Assembly: GCF_900169785.1 (NCBI RefSeq)
Contig: NZ_FWER01000039.1
Coordinates: 1 to 50,554 of the forward strand
Length of the DNA stretch: 50,554 nt
Reading direction: 5' to 3'
From: Rhizobium sullae
GTDB lineage: Bacteria; Pseudomonadota; Alphaproteobacteria; Rhizobiales; Rhizobiaceae
The notes beneath the pieces are model-generated. The model was not told the origin of the DNA. It did not search any database and worked only from the letters and a program-made list of their open reading frames with translations. Positions 1 through 8,132 of this stretch are shown here, piece after piece (positions within the stretch are counted from its first letter, which is position 1; each line of letters begins with the position of its first letter). The position numbers were made by a program, and so were the translations under genes.

Positions 1-77
1 GGCTCAAGGAAGGTTCGAACATCGAGTTCGTTGCCGAACGCGTGAATGGCAAGCTGACCGTCACCGAGGTAAAGTAA
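1..77 (+). CDS. C-terminal end of a CusF-like copper-binding protein (partial)
   Basis: The window opens inside a reading frame (first full codon at base 3) that ends at TAA 75-77. Its last 24 residues include IEFVAERVNGKLTVTEV. This alternating strand pattern resembles the end of the small beta-barrel of CusF/copper-binding periplasmic proteins. The start and the metal-ligand residues lie outside the window, so the family call is tentative. A second small exported protein rich in His and Cys lies at 4582-4926, but nothing links the two directly. Confidence 0.45.
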   Translation, partial: LKEGSNIEFVAERVNGKLTVTEVK

Positions 78-82
78 GCCAG

Positions 83-135
83 CCTCCCGCCGTCGCGGAG
101 GCGACTATATACGCGGCCGTTACTGGCGGCCGCGT
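83..135 (+). terminator. Tandem hairpins after the CusF-like gene
   Basis: A perfect 9-bp stem (ACGCGGCCG 111-119 with CGGCCGCGT 127-135) around a 7-nt loop lies 33 bases after the stop codon. A weaker CCTCC/GGAGG stem lies at 83-101. No U-run follows, so this is a probable transcript end or stability element, not a textbook intrinsic terminator. Confidence 0.45.
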
Positions 136-154
136 AACCTTATCCACATCAACT

Positions 155-1576
155 GTGACAACGAGCGCGTCCGTTATAAAACACGCTGGCGCAATCAAAT
201 ACCTTCCGGTAACGACCGCCATGAAATCTGCAATCGGCGCTCATTGGGACTACGCGCGAGAAATTCGCTCGATCCTTCTGCGCTTTGTCGCCTTCGCCAT
301 TCTTCTCGCTAACCTCTTGCTGGGCGGCAATGCAGGTGCCGAAAGGACGCATTCAGTCGTCGTCGTCAGCTATCTCGTCATCAGCATCGCTTCGGTCGCG
401 ACAGCGCGATTTCTTCCTGATCGCTCCTGGCTGAAAACGCTGTTTGTCGTACTCGACGCCTTGCTGGTCGTCTTAATTCTATATGGGCACATCCTTGGCG
501 GACCGATTACCGAAAACCACAATTTGACGACTACCAGCTTGGTGGTGGCATTTATCTTGCTCAACCATGTGGGCCTCAAGCTGGATCGGCGGCTGGTCCT
601 TATCTTCTCCAGCCTCGTCCTCGTTTCCTGGATGACCATGCTGGCTATCACCGCTGCGAGACATCATACGGCTGATACGGTGTCGGTAATCGCATCGTTT
701 TTCAATCAGGACCTGGGTCTCACGGTCAGCTTTGGCTTCACCGCCTTTGCAATCTATCTTCTCGCGAAAGACCACGACCGTACGCGCAAGGAGGCGCTGC
801 GAGCGGATGAGCGACGTCTCAACCTTTCGCGTTTCTTCTCGCCGCTCGTGGTCGCGGACCTTGAGGAAGGCAGTTCGGCGCTCGATCTCGAACGTCGCAA
901 CGCGGCGATCATGTTCGTTGATCTGCGCGATTTCACGAGCTTTGCCGAGACTGCGCCAGCACGTGAACTGGCATGGGTGCTGGGGGAATACCGGCACCTT
1001 GTTTCCGGCATCATTTTTGAGCATGGCGGGACCGTCGATAAGTTTATCGGCGACGGGGTCATGGCGGTCTTCGGCCAGCCCTCCCCCACAGACGACGACG
1101 CAGATCGCGCCTTGGCGTGCGCTCTTGACCTCGTCGATGCGCTCAGCGATTGGAAGAACCACAATGTGCGGAATGGCTACACCGCCCTCAACGCAGGCAT
1201 CGGCTTGCACTACGGCACGGTCGTCGGCGGCGTCCTGGACAGCGGATGCCATAGCGAGTTCACCGTGATCGGTGATGCGGTTAACGTCGCCCAGCGCCTG
1301 GAGTCTCTGGCCAAATCATTCGACGCGCGGCTCGTCGTATCGTCAGCACTGATGGCCCAACTGCGTAAGCCAGTCCCGACCGCCCTCTGGATATCGCAGA
1401 GTTCGGTGGTTCTGCCGGGACGTCGGCTTCCGATAGATGTGTGGTATTTGTCCCGCGAAGCGGGCCTTGCGCTCGCTGAGTCCAATCTGCGCTACGAGAC
1501 AGGGGGCATGCAGACCGCCCTCCAAAGGTCGTCCTTCCAGTCATCGCCTCCCGGGCCTGATGTGTGCACCGGATAG
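155..1576 (+). CDS. Membrane-bound class III adenylate/guanylate cyclase
   Basis: Predicted to convert ATP (or GTP) to the cyclic nucleotide at the inner membrane. About six hydrophobic segments lie between residues 40 and 205. The C-terminal catalytic domain (about 245-440) has metal-binding aspartates D256 in FVDLRDFTSF and D300 in KFIGDGVMAVFG. K296 and D374 occupy the usual purine-selecting positions, favouring ATP. N377 and R381 in IGDAVNVAQRLES fit the transition-state residues. No separate sensor domain is recognised apart from the membrane region. The longest frame starts at GTG 155; an ATG at 221 (codon 23) also keeps all membrane segments, and neither has a strong ribosome-binding site. 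The last 28 codons overlap the convergent gene 1492-1857, so the natural C-terminus may have been extended. Confidence 0.85.
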   Translation: MTTSASVIKHAGAIKYLPVTTAMKSAIGAHWDYAREIRSILLRFVAFAILLANLLLGGNAGAERTHSVVVVSYLVISIASVATARFLPDRSWLKTLFVVLDALLVVLILYGHILGGPITENHNLTTTSLVVAFILLNHVGLKLDRRLVLIFSSLVLVSWMTMLAITAARHHTADTVSVIASFFNQDLGLTVSFGFTAFAIYLLAKDHDRTRKEALRADERRLNLSRFFSPLVVADLEEGSSALDLERRNAAIMFVDLRDFTSFAETAPARELAWVLGEYRHLVSGIIFEHGGTVDKFIGDGVMAVFGQPSPTDDDADRALACALDLVDALSDWKNHNVRNGYTALNAGIGLHYGTVVGGVLDSGCHSEFTVIGDAVNVAQRLESLAKSFDARLVVSSALMAQLRKPVPTALWISQSSVVLPGRRLPIDVWYLSREAGLALAESNLRYETGGMQTALQRSSFQSSPPGPDVCTG

Positions 1577-1857
1577 TCGATGCCTCGGACGGATACCTTG
1601 GCCGGATCGCCACACTTCACGAATGCTCGATGCTTCCCCGGGTCGCTGTAACTGGCACCTGCAGGATTGCCTTGTGAAAGCGAGATCAGGACATCGAAAT
1701 CGTATCCGGCTCGCTCTGCGGTGTGGTTGCTTACAAGGCCAAGGCTAACAACGGTGTCGTCGTCGAAATGCGCCGTATGAAAAATCAACGGTTCCATTGC
1801 CTTCGCATTGGAAACCACTGACAGCCCGGCGACAAATACGGTCAGATACCAACGCAT
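1492..1857 (-). CDS. Small exported hypothetical protein
   Basis: This 121-residue frame begins with a convincing Sec signal peptide (MRWYLTVFVAGLSVVSNAKA, cleavage after AKA). A soluble domain follows with two cysteines (around VKCGDPAKV and near the end, AVCMPP) that could form a disulfide. I do not recognise the family. It is convergent with the cyclase gene and overlaps its 3' end by 85 bp. The signal peptide makes it more believable than an antisense artefact. No operon partner is evident; the gene upstream on this strand is the flippase at 2016-3443, with 158 bp between. Confidence 0.55.
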   Translation of the reverse strand: MRWYLTVFVAGLSVVSNAKAMEPLIFHTAHFDDDTVVSLGLVSNHTAERAGYDFDVLISLSQGNPAGASYSDPGKHRAFVKCGDPAKVSVRGIDYPVHTSGPGGDDWKDDLWRAVCMPPVS

Positions 1858-2015
1858 TCACCCCTCCCGTGGTTCATGCGAATGGCAGATCATATCACTT
1901 CAACGGCCGGGCTGCTATCAATTCCCAGAGATCAGAAAGAACGCGGGGGACTCAGCGAAACTAGCACGAACTCCCTCGCTTGTTCGGGTACGCAACGGAC
2001 ATCATCGCGCACCGT

Positions 2016-3443
2016 CTATCTACCTCTCCTACCCGCATTCCACCGGAACCGGGTGATGATCCACAACTGTGACAGCACGAGAATAGCCGCATAGGGGGTA
2101 GTAGTTACGGCAGTCCGAAGGATCAGTCCAGCAGCCCCGGGCACGCTGCTGAGCGTCCTGATGCTTCCTGCCCAATAAGCGACGGCAAGCATGACCACAA
2201 GCGCTGGAAAGACAACCGTAAGGAGTTGCTTACAGATGTCTCTCCACTTCACTCCGCCACTGCTTTCCTGAAGTGCCGCTATCGTAAAGAGACTATACGC
2301 GGCAACGCCACACTGGGCGACCGCCAGTATCATCGGGCCAAACGGTGCGGCCAGGAACGCAACCGCGACCAGGATAACAATATTCCGCATTGTGACACGC
2401 AGTCGTTTCCCGATTGCGCCGGTTACTGAAAGAAGCGGCTCGTTGAAGTATCCCGGCAAGAGCAGAAGCTGCCTGACACAAAGAACCGAGGCGATTGCGG
2501 CGCTAGCCTGCCACCGGTCGCCCAGCAGGAGATGAATCAACTGACTCGAGTAAAGGAGCAAGGTGATGAATATGGGCGTTGCAACAGCAAAAGTACCCAC
2601 AACCACGTTTCTCGTCGTCTTCTGCAGCTGATCTTCGCCCTGGACCGATGATTTCCGGAACATCACCCAGGCTATCGCCCTGATGGGCTCGCCAAGCGCC
2701 TCGGACACTGCTGCGACAAGCCGTTCCGCCGCCCGGTAATAAGCGGCATCCGTTACGCCCTGAAAACCAGCGACAGCGAAGGTGCTGCAGTAAGAGCCAG
2801 CGAATATGATGAGACGGTTGACCACGATATGGTGTGAAAATTCCGCCATGTTCGCCGCGTCCCTAATGCTGGCGCGAAGAGATGGTGCTTGACCGAGCCT
2901 CGCCCATCCCATGAAGAGTGCTAACGTCTGAGAGATGACCTTCCCGAGCGCGAGGGAGAAGACGCCGATACCAGCTGCGAACATGGCGACCGTTGAGCAG
3001 AGCCCAACAACCTCTGAGATGACCCGGATCGCGGCTTGAGTACGCAAATAGCCTTGGGCCGTGAACGCCGCCTCATAGGATGTGGCGAGCGTGCAAGGAA
3101 GGATCGAAAGGCTCCAGACCGCGAGCAGAGCTGCCGCCGTGAAGTTGCCAAACTCGAACACGCCAAGAGCCGCGATGCCCGACAGGACTGTGAACAACGA
3201 AGCTGTCCAAAATGATAGCGCGGTGACCACGCGGAACATTGGCAGGGTGTAGCCCACCCGAAGCAGTTGCTCTGCCCAACCCGCCTCGGCCATGATTGTC
3301 AGCAGCGTTATGACGGCAGCCAGGACCGCGTACAGGCCGAAATCGGCAGCCTCCAGGGACCTCGCTGCGATGAAGAACAGCAGAAACTGGATGGTCTGTG
3401 ACGCGATCTTTGAGGCGAGCAACCACGCTCCGCTCTTGAACAT
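2016..3443 (-). CDS. Wzx-like polysaccharide flippase (MOP superfamily)
   Basis: A 475-residue integral membrane protein with about 12 to 14 hydrophobic helices. The N-terminal pattern (KSGAWLLASKIASQTIQFLL followed by ARSLEAADFGLYAV) is typical of oligosaccharide flippases, which move lipid-linked repeat units across the inner membrane for exopolysaccharide or O-antigen assembly. I chose ATG 3443 because GAGG lies seven bases upstream; a TTG four codons earlier (3455) is the alternative. The CheR-like methyltransferase gene ends 55 bp upstream on the same strand, so the two may be cotranscribed. No glycosyltransferase or polymerase gene is present in the window, which makes the substrate unknowable from context. 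Confidence 0.8.
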   Translation of the reverse strand: MFKSGAWLLASKIASQTIQFLLFFIAARSLEAADFGLYAVLAAVITLLTIMAEAGWAEQLLRVGYTLPMFRVVTALSFWTASLFTVLSGIAALGVFEFGNFTAAALLAVWSLSILPCTLATSYEAAFTAQGYLRTQAAIRVISEVVGLCSTVAMFAAGIGVFSLALGKVISQTLALFMGWARLGQAPSLRASIRDAANMAEFSHHIVVNRLIIFAGSYCSTFAVAGFQGVTDAAYYRAAERLVAAVSEALGEPIRAIAWVMFRKSSVQGEDQLQKTTRNVVVGTFAVATPIFITLLLYSSQLIHLLLGDRWQASAAIASVLCVRQLLLLPGYFNEPLLSVTGAIGKRLRVTMRNIVILVAVAFLAAPFGPMILAVAQCGVAAYSLFTIAALQESSGGVKWRDICKQLLTVVFPALVVMLAVAYWAGSIRTLSSVPGAAGLILRTAVTTTPYAAILVLSQLWIITRFRWNAGRRGR

Positions 3444-3498
3444 AGACAACCTCAAGCAATTGGGCGACAGCCAGTTTAGCTGCCGCCAGATGAAGCTT

Positions 3499-4404
3499 TT
3501 AGCGAAGCCGCTGGAAAATGATCGTGTACCTCACGCGCCAGTCGGGCTCGCTCGTGTCGATAGGTTCTGCACCCCACCTCAGCCAGGGCCAGCCCTGTTT
3601 CGACCCGTCACAACCCCAGATTTCACGCAGGTTTGTGAGGATCGGGGCGAACGGCGCATCCCGAAGTACCCTGGTTTTCAGGTCGAGATCGACCCCGTCC
3701 ACTACCAGGTACCCCCCCGCTTTTACCAACCTCATCATGTTGTGAAGGCACAGCTGCGCAGAGCGGTCATCCATCGGCCCCATGAAATTGTTGGCAAGGA
3801 CGAGGTCCTGCGGTCCGATGGAGGTCAGAATGTCATCTTTGATGGCGTCGGCAGCAAACCACGATGTATCATGTCTGAGGAAGTCACGTACGCGGCAGGT
3901 GCCGTCAGCCTGCTGTTGAACAATGCCGTTCAGCGCGGAAATCTCATCTTCCTCGATCTCCGGACGGCCCGCGGCAAATAAAGCACCATCAGCCGCTGGA
4001 ACCCCGGGCGCGTAAAGCCCTCGTTCAGCGATCCTTACGACCTCCGGTGACAAGTCGCAGCCGACACCGATGATCGTTCGGCCGGGCATTGCGCTGCGAA
4101 GGGTATAGAGGAGGGAATACAGTTCCGCGCCGGTACTGCAGCCGATGGACGCCACCGCCAGAGCGGTGGACGAACTGTCCCTGGCCATGATTTGCTTGAG
4201 CGCGTCGAGCAGAGGTGGGTTGCGCATGAACTGCGTAAAGTGCGTCTGTACCTTGAGAGTGTCTCTGGTGAACCGCCGGTAGAGAAAGCGGCCAGTTCTG
4301 TTCATGAGCGGCGTTTGGGCCACAGATGTAGGCATAGCGTCCCACATCGTTCGGCAGACTTTGCGTGGCACTTGGCGAAATTTCGCCAGCGTTTGGTTCA
4401 ACAT
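3499..4404 (-). CDS. CheR-like SAM-dependent methyltransferase
   Basis: The 301-residue protein carries the SAM-binding motif ASIGCSTGAELYSLL and, further on, GPQDLVLANNFMGPM followed by MMRLVKAGGYLVVDG, the order seen in CheR-type methyltransferases. It lacks an obvious CheR N-terminal receptor-binding domain. There are no chemoreceptor genes nearby, so a role outside chemotaxis is likely, perhaps in polysaccharide or small-molecule methylation with the adjacent flippase. The start is fixed by AAAGGAG seven bases before ATG 4404. A longer frame (to 4524) exists, but its extra 40 residues have no supporting ribosome-binding site. Confidence 0.75.
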   Translation of the reverse strand: MLNQTLAKFRQVPRKVCRTMWDAMPTSVAQTPLMNRTGRFLYRRFTRDTLKVQTHFTQFMRNPPLLDALKQIMARDSSSTALAVASIGCSTGAELYSLLYTLRSAMPGRTIIGVGCDLSPEVVRIAERGLYAPGVPAADGALFAAGRPEIEEDEISALNGIVQQQADGTCRVRDFLRHDTSWFAADAIKDDILTSIGPQDLVLANNFMGPMDDRSAQLCLHNMMRLVKAGGYLVVDGVDLDLKTRVLRDAPFAPILTNLREIWGCDGSKQGWPWLRWGAEPIDTSEPDWRVRYTIIFQRLR

Positions 4405-4581
4405 AAGCAACTCCTTTAACGCGCAGCCGTCCAGAGGCAGCGTTGAGATGGAAACGATTACGCCAAGCGTCTCGCGCTTTCGCGTTTTCGCCGTGGGTTC
4501 AATACGAGAGAGAAAGTCTGCCAATCACAGTGCTGTCGCGAACGCCAAATGCTCGCAGAGCGGCTGGCAGAGCTGAGGGAA

Positions 4582-4926
4582 TTAGGCTCTTGGCGGGCGA
4601 AAAATGCTGCAGGGAGGCAAGGACGTCAACGATACGGCTCGCTGCGAGGATCGCTCCTGATGTGAATGGGGCACATTAACTTGAATGATCCCAGTAAGGA
4701 TAGCTGACGTGTTGCAGGTCGGGCTGCAGGATCGGCTCGACTGATGATGGCTCTTCCCTGAGTGCTCCTCATGCTTGTCGCAATGGACTTCGTCAGCAAG
4801 ACGTACGGACTGCTGGATCGGTCGAGGCTCAAACGTGTTTTCACTTAAGGCAACCCCGAACGACATCGACAGCGCGAGTATGATCGCGATCAACTTCAGC
4901 GCATCTCTCGTCGAAATCGTAGCCAT
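4582..4926 (-). CDS. Small exported His/Cys-rich hypothetical protein
   Basis: The 114-residue frame starts with a signal-like segment (DALKLIAIILALSMSFGVALS). It then has a cluster of potential metal ligands: HCDKHEEHSGKSHHQ followed by SCSPTCNTS. That pattern suggests metal binding or resistance, but I cannot assign a family. The C-terminal third is low in recognisable structure. No strong ribosome-binding site precedes the start. It lies alone between the CheR-like gene and IS debris. The signal peptide and ligand cluster argue for a gene; the composition alone would not. Confidence 0.4.
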   Translation of the reverse strand: MATISTRDALKLIAIILALSMSFGVALSENTFEPRPIQQSVRLADEVHCDKHEEHSGKSHHQSSRSCSPTCNTSAILTGIIQVNVPHSHQERSSQRAVSLTSLPPCSIFRPPRA

Positions 4927-5106
4927 AACCGTTCGTAGAAAAAACGGTGTTGCGGATCAATTTGGCCAGTTGGTCGCGCTTTGGCCGAATTAGGTAAGGG
5001 AAGCTGGCAAAAAGAAGGGGAGAGACCACGGCTTCAGCAGAGTTCGAATTCGGAAACAGCGATACCTGCGGTGACCGATTTTGGCTTCGTCACTTTTCCC
5101 AAGGCC

Positions 5107-5175
5107 TATTGACACTTTCACCAGGACGCTATTGACGCTTTCCCCACATTTCTATTGACACTTTCCCCACATCGC
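5107..5175. repeat. Three tandem 23-bp repeats resembling an IS21-family end
   Basis: Units begin at 5107, 5130 and 5153. Each starts TATTGACRCTTTC, and the last two continue with CCCACAT. Multiple TTGACACTTTCCCC-type repeats at a terminus are the transposase-binding arrangement of IS21-family elements. No intact istA/istB lies beside them, so this looks like an orphan end. The remainder of 5176-5476 has no gene I can support. Confidence 0.6.
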
Positions 5176-5476
5176 TTTTTGCCGAGAAAATGAAGTGACC
5201 ATCATGGACGACAGTCTCCTACCGCGTCATCTGTCGTCGGCATCGTCGTCTATATGGGAGAGCGCTTACTCAGTTTCGGCGAACATGTTCGCGCTCCCTC
5301 TGTCGATGTTTTGGTCGTTCAAAGAAGTTTCGTCTGAGTGGGCGATTGGACAGCTTTCGGGACCGGGCCTTTTTCAGTGCGCATGGATTATACTACCATA
5401 GCAAGGTCGTTGGCTCACAGGGCGAATCGTTCCGATCAGCTCCTTGGAGCGCTCTGGACCGCAACCGCCCGGCGCA

Positions 5477-5686
5477 TCAGTCGTCGATCCGAAACCCGAC
5501 TTTCATGACCACCTGGTAGTGGGCCACAACGCCGTCCTTGATTTGTCCGCGGATCTGATCGACTTCAAACCATTCGAGGTTCCTCATCGTCTTCGAGGCC
5601 CGCGAGATCGCCGTCTCGATCGCCTCCGTGACAGAGGTCGTCGAACTGCCGATCAGTTCGACCTTCTTGTAAACGTGGTCGCTCAT
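5477..5686 (-). CDS. Dodecin, flavin-binding storage protein
   Basis: A 69-residue protein with the dodecin pattern: VYKKVELIGSS, a single helix (SVTEAIETAISRASKTM), then NLEWFEVDQIRGQI and YQVVMKVGFRID. Dodecins form hollow 12-subunit spheres that sequester riboflavin, FMN or lumichrome; W39 in LEWFEV is the expected residue that stacks on the isoalloxazine ring. The start is ATG 5686, preceded by GGAGG at optimal spacing. A longer frame upstream adds residues without family similarity. It stands as a single gene between IS remnants. Confidence 0.9.
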   Translation of the reverse strand: MSDHVYKKVELIGSSTTSVTEAIETAISRASKTMRNLEWFEVDQIRGQIKDGVVAHYQVVMKVGFRIDD

Positions 5687-5833
5687 GTCATCCTCCGTTC
5701 GGGTCAGGTCGCGATTAGCTTGAAACCTCTCCACCATGGCGTTCAAGCTTGCCGACGACAGCAGACGATCCGGCAATAGGCGCCTGTTGTCAAACGGCCC
5801 GGGATACGAGCGCTTTTGACTGGGACGGGACGG

Positions 5834-6040
5834 TCAGTCGACCCGATTGATCCGGTGCCCGCCGCGCCGGGTGGCATTGGAGAACGTCGCTACGACCTTC
5901 ATCATGAACGGCTTGGAAAAACGGCCGAGGATATCCTGTCCGGACTCCAGATAGTAGGAACGCTCGGCGATATCATAATTGTATTCGTCGACGACGATCC
6001 ATGCCCGCTTCAGGTCGCTGAGCCCGCCACGCCGGCATTC
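5834..6040 (-). pseudogene. C-terminal fragment of an unidentified protein
   Basis: Read on the minus strand, this stretch encodes a protein-like tail (DLKRAWIVVDEYNYDIAER, then SGQDILGRFSKPFMMKVVA, ending in HRINRVD and TGA at 5834-5836). It has no start codon, and upstream it runs into sequence that codes for a transposase on the other strand. I do not recognise the family. It appears to be a gene cut by IS1595-type insertion; the 5' boundary near 6040 is approximate. Confidence 0.35.
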
Positions 6041-6428
6041 CGTGACGGTCGTGTGGCCGCTCAGGTCATCAAGCGGGCCGACGCCGGAACAATCGGGAGG
6101 TTCCTCGACCGATTTGTCTCCCAGAATGCCGTCATCCTGTCCGACGACACGGCGATCGGCCGCGCCGCGAAGGCATTTTCAGGTCATGAAACGGTGGCCC
6201 ACCGCGATCATAACTATGCGGACGGGGAGGTTCATTCCAACACCGCCGAAAAACCTGGCGTCTGTCCTGAAGAGGGCGCAGTTCGGTGTGTTCCACTTCC
6301 TGAGCCTGCGCCATCTCCAGCCGTACGTCGATGAGATCATCTTCCGGATGAACCAGCACGAGGTAACGCGCAGGGGCCAATCGGAAGGGCGGACGTATAT
6401 CGCTCGAACTGAGCTGCATCAGCATTGA
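6030..6428 (+). pseudogene. IS1595-family (ISXO2-like) transposase remnant, frameshifted
   Basis: The first frame encodes FRDGRVAAQVIKRADAGTIG, then AVILSDDTAIGRAAK, HETVAHRDHNYADGEVHSN, which matches the DDE core of ISXO2-like transposases (catalytic Asp in LSDD, then the Asn/Glu box). Near 6250 the frame shifts, and the C-terminus continues as LKRAQFGVFHFLSLRHLQ and YVDEIIFRMNQHE in the next frame, ending at 6426-6428. The N-terminal zinc-ribbon half is missing, so the copy is 5'-truncated and inactive. Confidence 0.65.
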
Positions 6429-6584
6429 GACGCAACTGAAGAATCTATTGAAGAGAGCTGTCCGGTCGACACGTCCGCCGATCTCAAAAGGGTGGATGAA
6501 GCGGCCGCTGCCAATTGCGCCGGGATTTGGGTCAGCGCCATCGGCGACTTGACGTGACATCACATACGATATCATACTAACGCC

Positions 6585-7022
6585 ATGATTGTTGTCGATG
6601 CTAACGTGATGCTTTCGGCTCTGCGCTCGTCAAGAGCAGCGTCGCACCAGCTATTGAGGGAAATGCTCGTTGGCGATATTCCCTTTGCCGTGTCGCCTGC
6701 CGTGGCCTTGGAATACGAGGATGTCCTGAAGCGACCCGGTATACTTGGTGATGAACCGTGGCTGAGCGGGGACGAGATTGACACTGTGCTGGATGCGATT
6801 TTCAGCCAAGCTCGTCTCGTTTCCCCATGGTTTCGGTTCAGGCCGTTCTTGGCCGATCCAAAGGATGACATCTATATTGAGTGCGCTTTGGCGGCGGGTG
6901 CGACATTTATCGTAAGTAGTGACAGGCACTTCCAACATCCAGCCGTAAAAGCGTTCGGCATGTCTGTCATGAGAGCCGGAGATTTTGTGGCAGAAATAAC
7001 GAGAAGGAGACAGCCAACATGA
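6585..7022 (+). CDS. PIN-domain toxin (COG1569-type), putative RNase
   Basis: The 145-residue protein has the PIN acidic pattern: D5 in MIVVDANVMLSAL, a central glutamate (SPAVALEYEDVL), and C-terminal aspartates in FLADPKDDIYIECALAAGA and IVSSDRHF. Such proteins are Mg-dependent RNases acting as VapC-like toxins. It overlaps the next gene by four bases (ATGA), so the toxin is translated before its presumed antitoxin, the reverse of the usual vapBC order. The start ATG is 11 bases after a TATCAT hexamer that could be a -10 element. It follows directly on the IS1595 debris. Confidence 0.8.
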   Translation: MIVVDANVMLSALRSSRAASHQLLREMLVGDIPFAVSPAVALEYEDVLKRPGILGDEPWLSGDEIDTVLDAIFSQARLVSPWFRFRPFLADPKDDIYIECALAAGATFIVSSDRHFQHPAVKAFGMSVMRAGDFVAEITRRRQPT

Positions 7023-7267
7023 GTACCTATCCTCTCAGAATAGCAGATCATGTCATGGAAGAAGCCAAGCGGGCAGCAGCGGAAGACAACGTATCACTGA
7101 ACCAGTTGCTTTCGGCATTTATCGCTGACGGCATTGGTCATCGACGTGCCATCATGAGCCTTCGTAAGCGGGCGGCACGCGGAAATGTCGATGCGGCGCT
7201 TGCCATCCTTGATCATGCACCTGATGTCGAACCTGATCCCGGCGACGAACCGGTCCGCGAGACTTAG
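7019..7267 (+). CDS. Antitoxin partner of the PIN toxin (RHH-like)
   Basis: An 82-residue protein whose N-terminus (YPLRIADHVMEEAKRAAAEDN, then VSLNQLLSAFIADGIG) looks like a strand-helix-helix ribbon DNA-binding domain of the Arc/HicB-C-terminal type. An acidic tail (DVEPDPGDEP) follows and could mask the toxin. The start overlaps the toxin stop, giving translational coupling. The assignment rests on size, fold pattern and position. Confidence 0.7.
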   Translation: MSTYPLRIADHVMEEAKRAAAEDNVSLNQLLSAFIADGIGHRRAIMSLRKRAARGNVDAALAILDHAPDVEPDPGDEPVRET

Positions 7268-7502
7268 AGAGTATGTTTCTACGCAGTGCGCCTGCTAAAT
7301 GGCGACAACTCACGCTCAACTGGAGCCTTCCAACTTGTTTTTTTGGGAAATGACGAAGCTTTCAACCCAAACGAACCGCCTCGCACCGAAGATGAAGCAG
7401 CTTCCATCGGACCAAGCGATCAAGGCTCATCCGGGCCGGACTATGTTTGGCGCATTAGGCATGCCTAATATCGTTGCCCATTGGCCACTGTTCGGTGCGA
7501 TT

Positions 7503-8111
7503 TCACATGAGTCTGATCACGGTGATGACTGCGATCGAGAGATAGACTGCGGCGCCGAGGTTCGCAAAGCCGCCGACCTGTGCACAGCCGACCGGTAGCC
7601 GGAGATGCGTGATTGTAAAGACGCAGACAGAGGCGGAGACCGAGCGCATGCAAACGTATATCGCGCTCAGCAAGACTATTTGCATAGCGATCGAATGATC
7701 CGGATCTATGAATTGTGGGAAGAAGGCGGCATAGAAGAGAAGCGCTGCAGGATTTGCGAAGGCAATCGTCAGCCCATCTAGGACCGGCGGACGAGCGCGA
7801 GACAAATTCGGAGAGCGCCAAGGCCGGCGGCGGAGGCGCAACGCGCCCGCAGCGAGCCAGATGAGATAAACGGCTCCGGCGAGTGAAAGCCATCGCAACA
7901 GCACTGGCAAGAGTTCACCGGAAAGTTACAGGCCGGCGAACATTGCCCCGAGCAGACACACCTCCCCGAACTCTACGCCAATCGCGGTCGAGAAACCGGC
8001 CATCGCCCCGTGCCGAAGCGTATTACAGGCAATGATCGCCATAATCGGGCCGGGCGTGATGAGAATCAGAAGTGTCGCGGCCGAGAATTGGGCAAGACTG
8101 TTCCAGTCCAT
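7503..8111 (-). pseudogene. LysE-family amino-acid exporter with an in-frame stop
   Basis: Two segments in the same frame (8111-7926 and 7925-7503) together give 202 codons, the normal LysE/RhtB length. The first has the family N-terminus (LILITPGPIMAIIACNTL, with the conserved TPGP); the second has RWLSLAGAVYLIWLAAGAL and FANPAALLFYAAFFPQF. They are separated only by TAA at 7926-7928, within the run CTG-TAA-CTT-TCC. The rest of the frame is intact, so this is one recent nonsense change or a sequencing error, not general decay. If real, the exporter is inactive. Confidence 0.75.
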
Positions 8112-8132
8112 CTTATCAGCTTTCGAATTCGC

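Noticed and set aside
5107..5175. Possible CRISPR array
   Set aside because: The 23-bp units are directly adjacent without spacers and there are no cas genes; an IS21 end explains them better.
5195..5401. 68-codon plus-strand frame after the IS21-type repeats
   Set aside because: No ribosome-binding site, no recognised family and low coding character.
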